The notes beneath the pieces were generated by a model. That model was not told the origin of the DNA. It made no database searches and worked only from the letters and a program-made list of their open reading frames with translations. DNA of 64,000 nucleotides, from positions 1 through 64,000 of the forward strand of contig NZ_JAPHUF010000002.1 of the NCBI RefSeq assembly GCF_026196735.1, given 5' to 3'. Positions 26,652 through 35,978 of the stretch are shown piece by piece; within the stretch, counting starts at the first letter, position 1, and each line of letters begins with the position of its first letter. Source of the DNA: Sulfurimonas sp. Its GTDB lineage: Bacteria > Campylobacterota > Campylobacteria > Campylobacterales > Sulfurimonadaceae. The translations under genes were made by a program, and so were the position numbers.

Positions 26652-27858
26652 GTAAGAAAATACCAAGAGCAAGTAAGATAACCATACATGCAATAAGTAG
26701 TAACATTATAGGCTCAATAGCTTCACTAAGACCGTCAATAATAGCATCAAATCTCATCTTAAAGTACTCTGCAACTTTTTTAATCATTGAGTCAAGCGTA
26801 CCACTGTCTTCACCAGCGCTTATCATTTGAATAATCATGTTTTCAAATAGCTCTGTCTCTTCTAAACCTTTATTTAGGGTTCCACCTTTTTCAACTACAA
26901 ATCTTACAGATAGTAATTTTTCTTTTAAAGGAAGATTGTCAATCATAGCGATAGATGTGTCAAGGGCTTCTGCAATAGGTATACCGGCGCGAACCAGCTC
27001 AGAAAAAACAAGTGTAAAACGACTAAGTGTCGCATATAAGATAATATTTTTAATAAGATAAGTTCTATTAAGTATCTCGTGCCAGCCGTATCTAAATTTT
27101 TTATTATTATTTATCATATACTTAAAAATTACAAATGAAATAAATAAAATTGCTAGAACATAAGGACCATAGTTGTTAAAAAGGTGTTCAAGTGTCAATA
27201 ATATTTGAGTTGGCAATGGTAATTCTGCACCTAGTTCTTCAAAAATAGCTTTAAATTGAGGAACAACATATGAGATCAATACCGTAAAAGCAATTGCCAT
27301 TGCAATCATAACATTTCTAGGATATGCCATTGCCTTTTTAAATTTTACAACATTTGCACGGATTTCTTCCAGCATATCAGCAAGAGAATAAAGAGATTCA
27401 TCTAAATTACCTGTTTTTTCACCAAGTTGAACCATAGCGATTGTTAAGTTGCCAAGTTCAAAGCGAAAATTTTCCATAGACTTAGATAGAGAATGCCCTG
27501 AATTAATATCCTCTGCAAGTTTGCTAAAAACTGTTTTTAGATTTTCATCTGTTGTTGCAGTTGATATATTCATTAATGAATCATATATAGAGATACCGGC
27601 ATTTGTCATAACTGCTAATTGCCTAATAGATGCGATTAATGCATCCGGTTTTATTTTTCTTTTTTTAATGTTACTAAATAAGTCTTTTTTGATTCTTTTA
27701 AATTGCGCTTCAAGAGGTTCTTGTGCTTCTTCAACTTTAATCATAATCCCAGAATATTTTAATTTTGCAATCTCGTTAGCTTGCTTTTTATCTTCAGCAT
27801 ATAGACCAATTTGTTCTTTTACACCCTTTGTTAGGATAGTTGCTATAAAATACTTCAT
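26614..27858 (-). CDS. mshG: Type II secretion/MSHA pilus inner-membrane platform protein (GspF/MshG/CtsF)
   Basis: Polytopic platform protein of a type IV pilus-like machine, 414 aa, with two T2SSF repeats. The first has NAGISIYDSLMNIS and GHSLSKSMENF, with membrane helices at about 185-205 and 235-255. The second has RAGIPIAEALDTSIAM and GGTLNKGLEETELF, with a final helix at about 380-405. It is last in the minus-strand cluster and overlaps the ATPase gene by one base. The order matches MSHA loci (mshE-mshG) and the C. jejuni cts transformation genes. Confidence 0.9.
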   Translation of the reverse strand: MKYFIATILTKGVKEQIGLYAEDKKQANEIAKLKYSGIMIKVEEAQEPLEAQFKRIKKDLFSNIKKRKIKPDALIASIRQLAVMTNAGISIYDSLMNISTATTDENLKTVFSKLAEDINSGHSLSKSMENFRFELGNLTIAMVQLGEKTGNLDESLYSLADMLEEIRANVVKFKKAMAYPRNVMIAMAIAFTVLISYVVPQFKAIFEELGAELPLPTQILLTLEHLFNNYGPYVLAILFISFVIFKYMINNNKKFRYGWHEILNRTYLIKNIILYATLSRFTLVFSELVRAGIPIAEALDTSIAMIDNLPLKEKLLSVRFVVEKGGTLNKGLEETELFENMIIQMISAGEDSGTLDSMIKKVAEYFKMRFDAIIDGLSEAIEPIMLLLIACMVILLALGIFLPMWDMGSAVQGR

Positions 27859-29591
27859 TATTTTGCCACCTTTAAAATCTCTTCTAGACTAGTTATTCCA
27901 TCAATTGCTTTATGGATACCGTTTTCTAGTATTGCTACAAATCCATCATCTACAGCCTGCTTGTGTATAGCTTCATTGGATGCACCTTTTGCTATTAGAG
28001 ATCTGATTTCATCCGTAATAGTAAGGACTTCACAAATCATTTCTCTACCCATATAGCCAGTATCATTACACTCTTTACAGCCTTTACCAACATAAAACTT
28101 GCTGTGTTCAGGAACAAATTGATGTATCTCCTCTAAAGTTGAAGCCGAAATTTTTTCTTCTGCTTTACAGTATTTGCATATTTTTCTAACAAGTCTTTGT
28201 GCCTGTATAGCAACAATTGCACCACTAATCAAATAATGGGGTATTCCCATGTCCACCATACGAGTTATTGCACTAATTGAATCATTTGTGTGTAGTGTAG
28301 AGATTACTAAGTGACCGGTTAATGCTGCTTTAATAGCGATTTCCAATGTCTCAGCATCACGAATTTCACCGATCATTATCTTATCTGGATCCTGTCTTAA
28401 GATTGAACGCAGTGCATCTGCGAAAGTCAAGCCAACTTTTGGATTAACCTGTACCTGCTGAATAAGATTCATTCTATACTCGACAGGGTCTTCAACTGTA
28501 ATAACTTTATCTTCTACATTTCTTAATTCATTGAGTGCACCATATAGGGTTGTTGTCTTACCACTACCTGTTGGTCCGGTTACAAGAATAATACCATATG
28601 GAGCCTCTAGACCTTTTAGAAGTTTATGATAGCTCACTGTATCCATACCTGCTTCTTCAAGTTTAACTAGTGCTTTTTGTTTGTCAAGTACCCTCATTAC
28701 AATAGATTCACCGTATAAAATAGGTAGTGTTGATATACGAAAATCATACTCTCTATCTCCAACCAATGTAGAAAAACGGCCATCTTGAGGTTTCCTTTTT
28801 TCTGCAATATCAAGATTTGCTAACAACTTTAATCGTGAAGCCAGAGGTGGATAAATATCTTTCTCAAAGATAAACACTTCTGCTAATTTTCCGTCAATGC
28901 GACCACGAACAACACAGTTCTTTTCAGTTGGTTCGATGTGAACATCACTCGCACGACCTTTTATGCATGCTTGCAAGATGACATCTATAAGAAGAAGTAT
29001 AGAGGAGGCTTCTTGCTGCTCTTCTAAAGAGGCTATGGAGTTTAACTCATCTCTTATTTTTTTTACTAAACCCTTTACGCTGTCTTTTAGTTCTACTTTA
29101 AAAAGATATGAAGTAATCTGTTTTTTTGTAGCAACTGCTACTTTTATCGGTTTTCTAGCAAAAAGTCTTTGCACAGACTCTTGAGCTTCAATATCAAGTG
29201 GATCACAAAAAGCAATAGTAATGCTTAATTCATCTTCTGAGACAGGCAATACAGTGTACTTTTTAAGTTGTGTCAATGAAATTTTTTCAGTAAGTCTATA
29301 GTCCATGTCAATAGAGTCTAAGTCTAAAAATAAAAGCTCTTGCTTTTCTGCGAGTTTAACTAAGACATCTTTTTCGTTTATGTAATCATAGTTGTCAATT
29401 ATTGATAAATCATATACGCCATTTTGTATTTTATCAACAATAAATCTAATAAGCCTATCCATTGTCATAAAACCAGACAGCGTTATATCTCTAAGAATTA
29501 AATTGGTATCTAAGCCTTTGGCTATTAGTCTATCAACCTGACCCTTCATAATAGAGCCATTTGCTAGTAAATCTGAGGTTATTCTATCCAT
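27858..29591 (-). CDS. mshE: Type IV pilus/T2SS assembly ATPase (GspE/MshE/CtsE)
   Basis: Hexameric assembly ATPase, 577 aa. An N-terminal MshEN/GspE-N domain (about 1-150) precedes the catalytic domain with Walker A GPTGSGKTTTLYG (about 340), the Asp box, Walker B RQDPDKIMIGEIRDAET, the His box LVISTLHTNDS, and a tetracysteine zinc site (CKYCKAEE and CKECNDTGY). All catalytic parts look intact. It powers pilus or pseudopilus assembly for adhesion or DNA uptake. Confidence 0.95.
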   Translation of the reverse strand: MDRITSDLLANGSIMKGQVDRLIAKGLDTNLILRDITLSGFMTMDRLIRFIVDKIQNGVYDLSIIDNYDYINEKDVLVKLAEKQELLFLDLDSIDMDYRLTEKISLTQLKKYTVLPVSEDELSITIAFCDPLDIEAQESVQRLFARKPIKVAVATKKQITSYLFKVELKDSVKGLVKKIRDELNSIASLEEQQEASSILLLIDVILQACIKGRASDVHIEPTEKNCVVRGRIDGKLAEVFIFEKDIYPPLASRLKLLANLDIAEKRKPQDGRFSTLVGDREYDFRISTLPILYGESIVMRVLDKQKALVKLEEAGMDTVSYHKLLKGLEAPYGIILVTGPTGSGKTTTLYGALNELRNVEDKVITVEDPVEYRMNLIQQVQVNPKVGLTFADALRSILRQDPDKIMIGEIRDAETLEIAIKAALTGHLVISTLHTNDSISAITRMVDMGIPHYLISGAIVAIQAQRLVRKICKYCKAEEKISASTLEEIHQFVPEHSKFYVGKGCKECNDTGYMGREMICEVLTITDEIRSLIAKGASNEAIHKQAVDDGFVAILENGIHKAIDGITSLEEILKVAK

Positions 29592-29600
29592 AATGCCTCC

Positions 29601-30143
29601 TTACCAATATATATGTCGTTTAATCATATCTGAGTTATAGTATTCTTCAATTACAATCTTACTTAACTTATCATCTTTAATAAGATAAAGCTTATATGTT
29701 AACTTGCTATCTTTCTCATCTTCAAAAAGATAAAAAGCTCTTGGTTCGTGTTTATTAAGTTTAGCATATAAATCAAAAACTTTTGATAAGACATAGTCTG
29801 TAGTAGGTAAATCTATGCTTGAGAGGTCATAATTATCAATCAAGGCATGATAAAGAAGCTTTTTTTGCATTAAAATAATAGATAAATATGCAGAGTTTGC
29901 GCGAGCTTCTTTGGAGTATTTAAGTGTAGCTATTGGTATTGATAGACGATCTATGTAGTCAGCTTTTAGACACGCAAATGCGTATAAAGAGATATACTCT
30001 TCATTTTGTCTGTAGCGAGAAAAATTATTGAAGCCAATATTACATACTTCTTCATACTGTTTATTTTGATAAAGATTAAACATATTTTGTTTTATATCAG
30101 CATATAGATTTATTGTAAGAAAAAGAATTAATAATGTTTTCAT
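29601..30143 (-). CDS. Hypothetical secreted protein in the pilus locus, 180 aa
   Basis: I do not recognise the family. It has a signal peptide (about 1-15, MKTLLILFLTINLYA) and a helical, Tyr- and Leu-rich body that may form TPR-like hairpins (YQNKQYEEVCNIGFNNFSRYRQNEEYISLYAFACLKA). It overlaps the TPR gene upstream by 4 bases (ATGA) and lies 9 bases before the ATPase gene, so it belongs to the pilus operon. I recall no counterpart at this position in Vibrio MSHA loci. Confidence 0.7.
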   Translation of the reverse strand: MKTLLILFLTINLYADIKQNMFNLYQNKQYEEVCNIGFNNFSRYRQNEEYISLYAFACLKADYIDRLSIPIATLKYSKEARANSAYLSIILMQKKLLYHALIDNYDLSSIDLPTTDYVLSKVFDLYAKLNKHEPRAFYLFEDEKDSKLTYKLYLIKDDKLSKIVIEEYYNSDMIKRHIYW

Positions 30144-31012
30144 TTAAATTTTCCTGATTGAATTTCATCAAGCAATATTTTTGCCTCTGATGAATGAGAA
30201 TGATTAATATATTCACTAAGAGTTTTTACAGCCATATCTTTCTTGTTTAGTTTTATTAATGATTTTGCAAAAATAATCCAACTAGCTTCTATATTATTGT
30301 TTATGTCATTTGTAATAAGAGCATAATTATATGCTTTTTCATATTCTCCTAATTGATAATATTTTTTAGCGACAAAAAGGCTCAGTGCCGGGTTGTGATT
30401 TACTTTAAATCTTTTTATTACATGTTGAATTTCGCTATCAGCATCAGAGTCTTTTCTTTTAATATTTATAGTACTTTTTTTCTCAATAGTTAATGCCGGT
30501 TCTTTCTTTTTTTGTATTATAATATCTGGTGTATTAATAACAGTACGCTTTTCTTCAATAATTTTTTTTGGTTTTTTAATCTTTTTTGCTTGTAAGTTAT
30601 CTTCATTATTATAATATACCGGTGTTTCTCCTTGTATTTTTCTTATAAAATCAAGTGATGGAGTAAGTAGAACCTTTTCTTCTACAATTTGTTCTTCTTT
30701 TTCTTTTTCTTCTACTTTAAGCTCATCAATGACCTTAGTTTCTGAAGCAATTTTTTGAAGCGATATTTTTGTTTGGTTAATTTCAGTTTGTTCTTTAATA
30801 ATATTATTTTGTACTGCTAAAGATGAATTCTCAATAATTGTTGTATCTGCTGATTCTTTTTTTTGTAAATTGATGGTAGATATGGAATTATAATTTACTA
30901 GAGTAACTGCTAAAGCTGATACAATAAATAAAATAAGTATTAAAAAGTATGGTAAATATGATTTTAACTTATACTTTCTATGTCTAGCTTCTAAATCACG
31001 AACATTAAGCAT
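30140..31012 (-). CDS. Membrane-anchored TPR protein, MshN-like
   Basis: A 290-aa protein with a short cytoplasmic N terminus, one membrane helix (about 19-40, PYFLILILFIVSALAVTLV), a long charged linker (about 60-195), and C-terminal TPR-like repeats (ALSLFVAKKYYQLGEYEKAYNYALITND, ASWIIFAKSLIKLNKKDMAVKTLSEYI). Layout and position, between the AAA protein and the ATPase, match MshN. It overlaps both neighbours, by 8 and 4 bases. Confidence 0.75.
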   Translation of the reverse strand: MLNVRDLEARHRKYKLKSYLPYFLILILFIVSALAVTLVNYNSISTINLQKKESADTTIIENSSLAVQNNIIKEQTEINQTKISLQKIASETKVIDELKVEEKEKEEQIVEEKVLLTPSLDFIRKIQGETPVYYNNEDNLQAKKIKKPKKIIEEKRTVINTPDIIIQKKKEPALTIEKKSTINIKRKDSDADSEIQHVIKRFKVNHNPALSLFVAKKYYQLGEYEKAYNYALITNDINNNIEASWIIFAKSLIKLNKKDMAVKTLSEYINHSHSSEAKILLDEIQSGKFK

Positions 31013-31817
31013 TTATTAGTCCTGTATGAATAGCTGACATTTCAATGTATTTGTTAGATATTTCATTGCTGTTGATTAGATGAGGAGTGTTTTCAATATA
31101 GTGTGAATATATATCAAATAGAGTATAGATAAGTTTATTTGTGTCTCTATAATTTCCATCAGTAAGCTTATGAATTAAGTTAATTGATTTTTTAGTAAAC
31201 ATATTTGCAGTATCAAAACAGTTCGCTTTTAAAAGTTTCTTTTGAATATAAATTTTTAATTCAAGTCTTGAAGCGTTCTCGAGTTTAATACTTTCCCAAA
31301 TCCTAGTTTGAAAGTGCTCTTTCGCAATTAAATCTTCTTTTTCTGTCTTGTGTAAGGCAATAACAAATTTAACTTTTCGTGTATCAGACAGAAGTCTGAT
31401 TTTCTCCATTAAAGCTGCAGAATAAAGTTGTGCTTCATCAAGCATGATCAATGGTATTATGGAATCACCAAGGTCTCTGTTTTGCACTACTTTCATAAAT
31501 TGAGTAAAGTTTAACTCACCGCTGTATTCCATCCCATATAAATCTTGGGCAATTGTTTTAAAAAATTCACTCTCGTCTAAAATCGGAGTGTGGTAAAGAT
31601 ATACTTGTTGTGAAGAAGAAAGACTCTCGTGTAATTTTGATAAAAACATACTTTTACCAGTCCCTGGTTTACCATAAAGAAGTATCATTTTTAATGGTTT
31701 CTTTATAGACTCCTTTAAAGATCTATAAAGAAGAGACACTCTATCGAGTTGAATGTAATCTTTGGTATTTACAGTATCTAAGAAAACATCTCTAGAGTCT
31801 TCATAAATACTACTCAT
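31005..31817 (-). CDS. mshM: ExeA/MshM-like AAA ATPase (CtsP-like)
   Basis: A 270-aa AAA+ protein of the ExeA/GspA/MshM type. Walker A is GKPGTGKS (about 49-56), Walker B IPLIMLDEAQLYSA (about 120-133), and sensor 1 is in VKFVIALHKTEK. It lacks the periplasmic peptidoglycan-binding half of GspA, like MshM and C. jejuni CtsP. It probably helps secretin or pilus assembly in the inner membrane. It overlaps the secretin gene by 8 bases. Confidence 0.85.
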   Translation of the reverse strand: MSSIYEDSRDVFLDTVNTKDYIQLDRVSLLYRSLKESIKKPLKMILLYGKPGTGKSMFLSKLHESLSSSQQVYLYHTPILDESEFFKTIAQDLYGMEYSGELNFTQFMKVVQNRDLGDSIIPLIMLDEAQLYSAALMEKIRLLSDTRKVKFVIALHKTEKEDLIAKEHFQTRIWESIKLENASRLELKIYIQKKLLKANCFDTANMFTKKSINLIHKLTDGNYRDTNKLIYTLFDIYSHYIENTPHLINSNEISNKYIEMSAIHTGLINA

Positions 31818-33336
31818 TACCTTCTTTCTTGAGAGATTTTTTTACAATCAATTCGCTTTCTGGAACCCCTTCATAACCTAAATCTGAGAGTGATAGATTA
31901 GGCTTTTCATTATTAATAATATGAGGTTCTATAATGATTACAAGCTCTGTAACTGTTTTAATATTATCTTCATATTTAAAAAGATAATTAAGAACTGGAA
32001 TGTCACCTAGAATTGGAACTTTGTTAACATCAATTGTTTCTAGTGAAGTGATAAGACCACCTAAAATAATTCGGCTTCCATCTTTTACAGTTACAACTGA
32101 TGATAATTGACGACGGCTTAAGTCCGGTGGCATAGTCCTGTCACCGGCCTCATTAGCAAGAAATGTATTGCTAACAGCCTCTGAAAGAGAAGGGTTTACC
32201 TTAAGTGTGATTGTTTGATTTTCAGAAATCTCTGGAGTGATATCTAAAAGAACACCTGCAAAAACCGATTGAACATCATCACTTGAGCTTTGAGTACTCT
32301 GTGTTCCTACCAATGTTTCTGTGCTTGTTATCTTATAAAAGTATTCAGTACCTGCTGTAATGAGTGCTGGCTGATTGTTTAGGGTTAAAACTTTTGGATT
32401 TGAAATAGAAGTAACATCACCTTGTGTTTTAAGAAATTTAATTACTTCTGTTAAGCTTCCGCCACCTTCAATTGTCACATATGCTTCATTCATTGAAGTA
32501 CCGTCTGCCATTTTTCCTTTACCTGCATTAAATGCTAAGGTAGAGTTTTGAAGAGCATATAGTTGTGACCAATCAATTCCTGTAGTTTTTCCTTTACTCA
32601 TAGTAACAGAGAGAAGTTTCACATCTATTAAAACTTGAAGCTTGACTTTTTCTTGTAAATTATTAAGGTAGTTTTCTAGTCTTTGCATCTGTTTTATTGT
32701 TGCAGTTACAGTTATAATACCGGCGTTTTTATTAACAATAGGAGATTCCGCCACATATACATCTTCAGGTCTGTTTAAAACCCTTTGTAGCTCTAAATCT
32801 AATTCATGCCAAAAAACAACTTCATCGCTAGATTCTATTTTTACACCTGATTGACCAGCTGAACCACCGCCCATTGATTGTTGCTCTTTGCTTTTCTTAG
32901 TAGCAACTTTCTTGCCGCTACCATCCCCTGCACCCTGAGATGAAAGGGTTATGTCTGTGCTGGATTCACTTTTTCTCTGTGACAAAATATAGTCAATATT
33001 AAACATCTTGGTATTAAGGTATGATATTCTTAAAAGATTGTTTTCCAAAGTATATGATAGATTGTTCTCTTTTAACACTATATTGAGAACCTCTTCTATC
33101 GTTAAATTATTAAAATTGGTTTTATTTAACTTTGTATTTAAGAACTTTTTCGCATTAGGATCTGTAACGATTATACTAAACTCACACTCATTACTAAGTT
33201 GGTCTATAAAGTCAATTATTTTTGTGTTTTTTGTAGAACTAATACTAAATAGTTCATAAGAACAGTCAGCCAAAACACTGCTAGATAAAAGAAGCGTTAA
33301 AAGTGTTGTGTATATTGTTGTTTTTATAAGTTTCAT
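31810..33336 (-). CDS. mshL: Secretin, PilQ/MshL/CtsD-like
   Basis: Outer-membrane secretin channel, 508 aa. A signal peptide (about 1-23) is followed by a secretin/TonB short N-terminal domain (FIDQLSNECEFSIIVTDPNAKKFL), a Gly/Ser/Lys-rich linker (about 125-170), an N-domain, and the secretin core with VTSISNPKVLTLNNQPALITAG, VKDGSRIILGGLI and VPILGDIPVLNYLF. Pili or DNA would pass through it. The C terminus (about 470-508) is a polar tail. Confidence 0.93.
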   Translation of the reverse strand: MKLIKTTIYTTLLTLLLSSSVLADCSYELFSISSTKNTKIIDFIDQLSNECEFSIIVTDPNAKKFLNTKLNKTNFNNLTIEEVLNIVLKENNLSYTLENNLLRISYLNTKMFNIDYILSQRKSESSTDITLSSQGAGDGSGKKVATKKSKEQQSMGGGSAGQSGVKIESSDEVVFWHELDLELQRVLNRPEDVYVAESPIVNKNAGIITVTATIKQMQRLENYLNNLQEKVKLQVLIDVKLLSVTMSKGKTTGIDWSQLYALQNSTLAFNAGKGKMADGTSMNEAYVTIEGGGSLTEVIKFLKTQGDVTSISNPKVLTLNNQPALITAGTEYFYKITSTETLVGTQSTQSSSDDVQSVFAGVLLDITPEISENQTITLKVNPSLSEAVSNTFLANEAGDRTMPPDLSRRQLSSVVTVKDGSRIILGGLITSLETIDVNKVPILGDIPVLNYLFKYEDNIKTVTELVIIIEPHIINNEKPNLSLSDLGYEGVPESELIVKKSLKKEGNE

Positions 33337-33344
33337 AATCAGTC

Positions 33345-33791
33345 CTACTTATTCTTGAATTTTAGAGTTTGTTTTTTGCTATTTGTTGATAAAGTCAATT
33401 CTTTATCACCTTTTTTGAGTGTTACAGAAGTTTTACGAATATCAATAACGGTATAACCGTTAACCTTATCATTTTTTTTATACCAAGCATCATTAATCAT
33501 GGCTGATGAATTGATAACTGTACTTAGTAAAAAAGTCGGTTTTTTTACACTCGACAAAGCAACACCGGTTGGCAATGTTTTTTTAGCTGATGCAAAAGAA
33601 GATTTTTTTGAACCTGTACTTTTTGGTTTATTTTTTTGTAAAAAAATGAACGGACTTTTTATACTAGAAATATTAGCACCTTTTCTGGGTGGTTTTATTG
33701 CATTAACTTGTTCATCAACCCAACCCAATTCAGTAGAATAAAGGGTACTGCTCAAAAACACGCTAAGTATTATTATTGATATAGTTTTCAT
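33345..33791 (-). CDS. MshK/PilP-like periplasmic pilus protein
   Basis: From ATG 33791 this is 148 aa with a clear signal peptide (MKTISIIILSVFLSSTLYS), a basic linker and a C-terminal domain of PilP/MshK type (WYKKNDKVNGYTVIDIRKTSVTLKKGD quoted in part: VNGYTVIDI, VTLKKGDKELTL). The ORF track begins at 33809, but the 33791 ATG shares its first base with the preceding stop (TAATG) and puts the signal peptide at the N terminus. It probably links the inner-membrane complex to the secretin. Confidence 0.75.
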   Translation of the reverse strand: MKTISIIILSVFLSSTLYSTELGWVDEQVNAIKPPRKGANISSIKSPFIFLQKNKPKSTGSKKSSFASAKKTLPTGVALSSVKKPTFLLSTVINSSAMINDAWYKKNDKVNGYTVIDIRKTSVTLKKGDKELTLSTNSKKQTLKFKNK

Positions 33792-34426
33792 TAGTAAGTA
33801 ATCCCCCATACTGAGATTTCAAGATTCGTATTTAAAACATCTTCTGCTTTAATTGTTAAATCATGTATATCTACGACAAGCTCACTTTTTTCCAGTGAGT
33901 TGATAAATTTTAAGGTATTAGTATAGTTACCATGTACATTGAGTGTGATATCTAACATATGCCCAAATGCTTCATTGTTCTCAGCATATTTATTTGTAAA
34001 ATTAATCAACTTAATATTATATTTTTTAGCATTCACTGATATTGAACTAAGGTACTCACCCCAACTCACTTCATCATATATAAGCGATGAAATTGTCTCT
34101 ATTTTACTTTTAATATACTGATTATTTTCTTTGGTGACAATCAACTTGCCTTCTAGTACTTTAATCTCTCTATTTAGCTTTTCAATTTTTGCTTGCGGAT
34201 TTGCTTTTAAGTATGTTTTATCAGCATTTATCTGAGATGTTACTTTTGCGACTTTGTCTTTAGCATTGTTGAATTCATCAAATGATAGGTCATAAAATGG
34301 ATAAGCTAAGGCTGAAAAACCAGCTATTACCATGATATAAATCATGTAAACATCTTTTTGAGTCTTTGATTTAAAGAAAGAATCAATCCTTTGTAAGTAC
34401 TCTTCTACAATTAATTTTAAATTCAT
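33791..34426 (-). CDS. MshJ/PilO-like pilus protein
   Basis: A 211-aa bitopic protein with one membrane helix (about 25-45, DVYMIYIMVIAGFSALAYPFY), a coiled coil (about 55-110) and a C-terminal ferredoxin-like domain (LDITLNVHGNYTNTLKFINSLEKSELVVDI), the PilO layout. It sits between the MshI-like and MshK-like genes as in MSHA loci and overlaps the former by 4 bases (ATGA). Confidence 0.78.
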   Translation of the reverse strand: MNLKLIVEEYLQRIDSFFKSKTQKDVYMIYIMVIAGFSALAYPFYDLSFDEFNNAKDKVAKVTSQINADKTYLKANPQAKIEKLNREIKVLEGKLIVTKENNQYIKSKIETISSLIYDEVSWGEYLSSISVNAKKYNIKLINFTNKYAENNEAFGHMLDITLNVHGNYTNTLKFINSLEKSELVVDIHDLTIKAEDVLNTNLEISVWGITY

Positions 34427-35967
34427 AATAAATTTACCTTCAATTCACTGAAATACAATTTTGACTCAGTGTTATATGATATTTCACTTATAGAAAAATG
34501 AAATTTATTTTCATATGTTTTAGTCAAATATTTTATTAAATCAGTGATTTTTTTATCTCTTGAAGAAATAAGGTTTAACTTCATATGCTTTGTTGGATCA
34601 TCAGTGGCACTATCATGATATATAATAGAATCTACTCTTACTTTATATCTGTTTAAATCTTTTGTTAGTTTATGTAACAGACTAGCTTTCATTGGATAAT
34701 TTACTTTTACATCGTGAATCTTAATTAGAGTATTTTTCTTTTCAGTATACTCATTTTCCTCATTAGTCAGTAAAGTTTTCACTTTATTTTTATCTGCTTC
34801 TTTATTTTTTATAGTCGCTTCTCTTGTTGTTTTAAGATTATGGACTTCTTTATATTCTGTATTTAAAATATGATATTGCATATCTTGTGCATATGTAAGA
34901 GTCCAATAAGACACGGGGTACATAAAAGCAAATATTAATGAGGCAACAGCTAGTAAAACAAGGCGGCCGCTCGCTCTTTGGATAAACTTAGGAGGACGAT
35001 GATAAGTTGTGAAGTTACACTCATATCTCTGATCTTCTGGAAGGGTAGTATATACTTGCATAAGAGCATGAAGTTGATCTATGTGCTTTTCACTACTTTC
35101 AAAGCCATAATCAAAATCAAAACTACTACTTTTAATATTTAGTTCGACTTCTGACATCTCATCTAGTTTAGTAACCGTAGGTACTTGTGAATCTATGTAT
35201 ATATGCTCTATTTTTTCAATCTCTAAAGCTCTTTTTACATATGTGAGTATGTCATTAATATTTGAGAAAATCTCTTTGTATAATTTAATAAGATGTTCTT
35301 TATATATGCTATCAGTAGTTCTAAGATTTTGTGTAGATAGAAAATTAATAAAATCGTCATATTCTATTCTTTCGCCAAACAAGTCACAAAATCTCTCATG
35401 CATTTGAATAAAAGAGTAATTTAAAGATTTTGTATAAATAAAATCTTTTTCATTGTAGATGGTAATAAAAGTGTCATTCTCTTGAAAATATATAAAACAG
35501 TGAACACCACTGTCCTCTATAAGTTCTTTTGAATATAACGATTTGAGTAGCAGGGGTGAGGGAATAATATAATCTATATATTTTATACGCTCAGTAGCAG
35601 ACTTAAACACATCATCAATAATAATTGGATCAATAATAAAAACATGAAAATTTCTGTTTTCATCATCTAGATTGTTAAAAGTTTCTATATATTGAATTTG
35701 GTATGTTAAAGCTTGATCAAGCCCAAGTTCATCATAAGCTTTATTATAAATAGCATCGTATAAATCTTCATCAGGTATGTTCTTACTTACTGCGATATGG
35801 CTATTTATAAAACCTTTTGTATTTAGATAAGAGATTACATATTGCTCTTTACTAAATACCGGAGACGCAGTCTCATTTAAAAAACTTGAGACTGCATTTA
35901 TATATGTGTCTTTGTATGGATTAATAGAAAGTACACTGCTGAACGAGTGTTGCTCTTTTTTACTCAT
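34423..35967 (-). CDS. MshI-like fused PilM/PilN-type pilus protein
   Basis: A 514-aa protein with a soluble N-terminal half of divergent actin-like (PilM) type (about 1-310), one membrane helix (about 330-350, LVLLAVASLIFAFMYPVSYWT), a coiled coil and a C-terminal PilN-like domain. This single-chain PilM-PilN fusion corresponds to MshI. The actin-like ATP site is not recognisable by eye, so nucleotide binding is doubtful. It is the first pilus gene, 11 bases after the pgp1-like gene. Confidence 0.65.
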   Translation of the reverse strand: MSKKEQHSFSSVLSINPYKDTYINAVSSFLNETASPVFSKEQYVISYLNTKGFINSHIAVSKNIPDEDLYDAIYNKAYDELGLDQALTYQIQYIETFNNLDDENRNFHVFIIDPIIIDDVFKSATERIKYIDYIIPSPLLLKSLYSKELIEDSGVHCFIYFQENDTFITIYNEKDFIYTKSLNYSFIQMHERFCDLFGERIEYDDFINFLSTQNLRTTDSIYKEHLIKLYKEIFSNINDILTYVKRALEIEKIEHIYIDSQVPTVTKLDEMSEVELNIKSSSFDFDYGFESSEKHIDQLHALMQVYTTLPEDQRYECNFTTYHRPPKFIQRASGRLVLLAVASLIFAFMYPVSYWTLTYAQDMQYHILNTEYKEVHNLKTTREATIKNKEADKNKVKTLLTNEENEYTEKKNTLIKIHDVKVNYPMKASLLHKLTKDLNRYKVRVDSIIYHDSATDDPTKHMKLNLISSRDKKITDLIKYLTKTYENKFHFSISEISYNTESKLYFSELKVNLL

Positions 35968-35978
35968 TGATAAAAATC

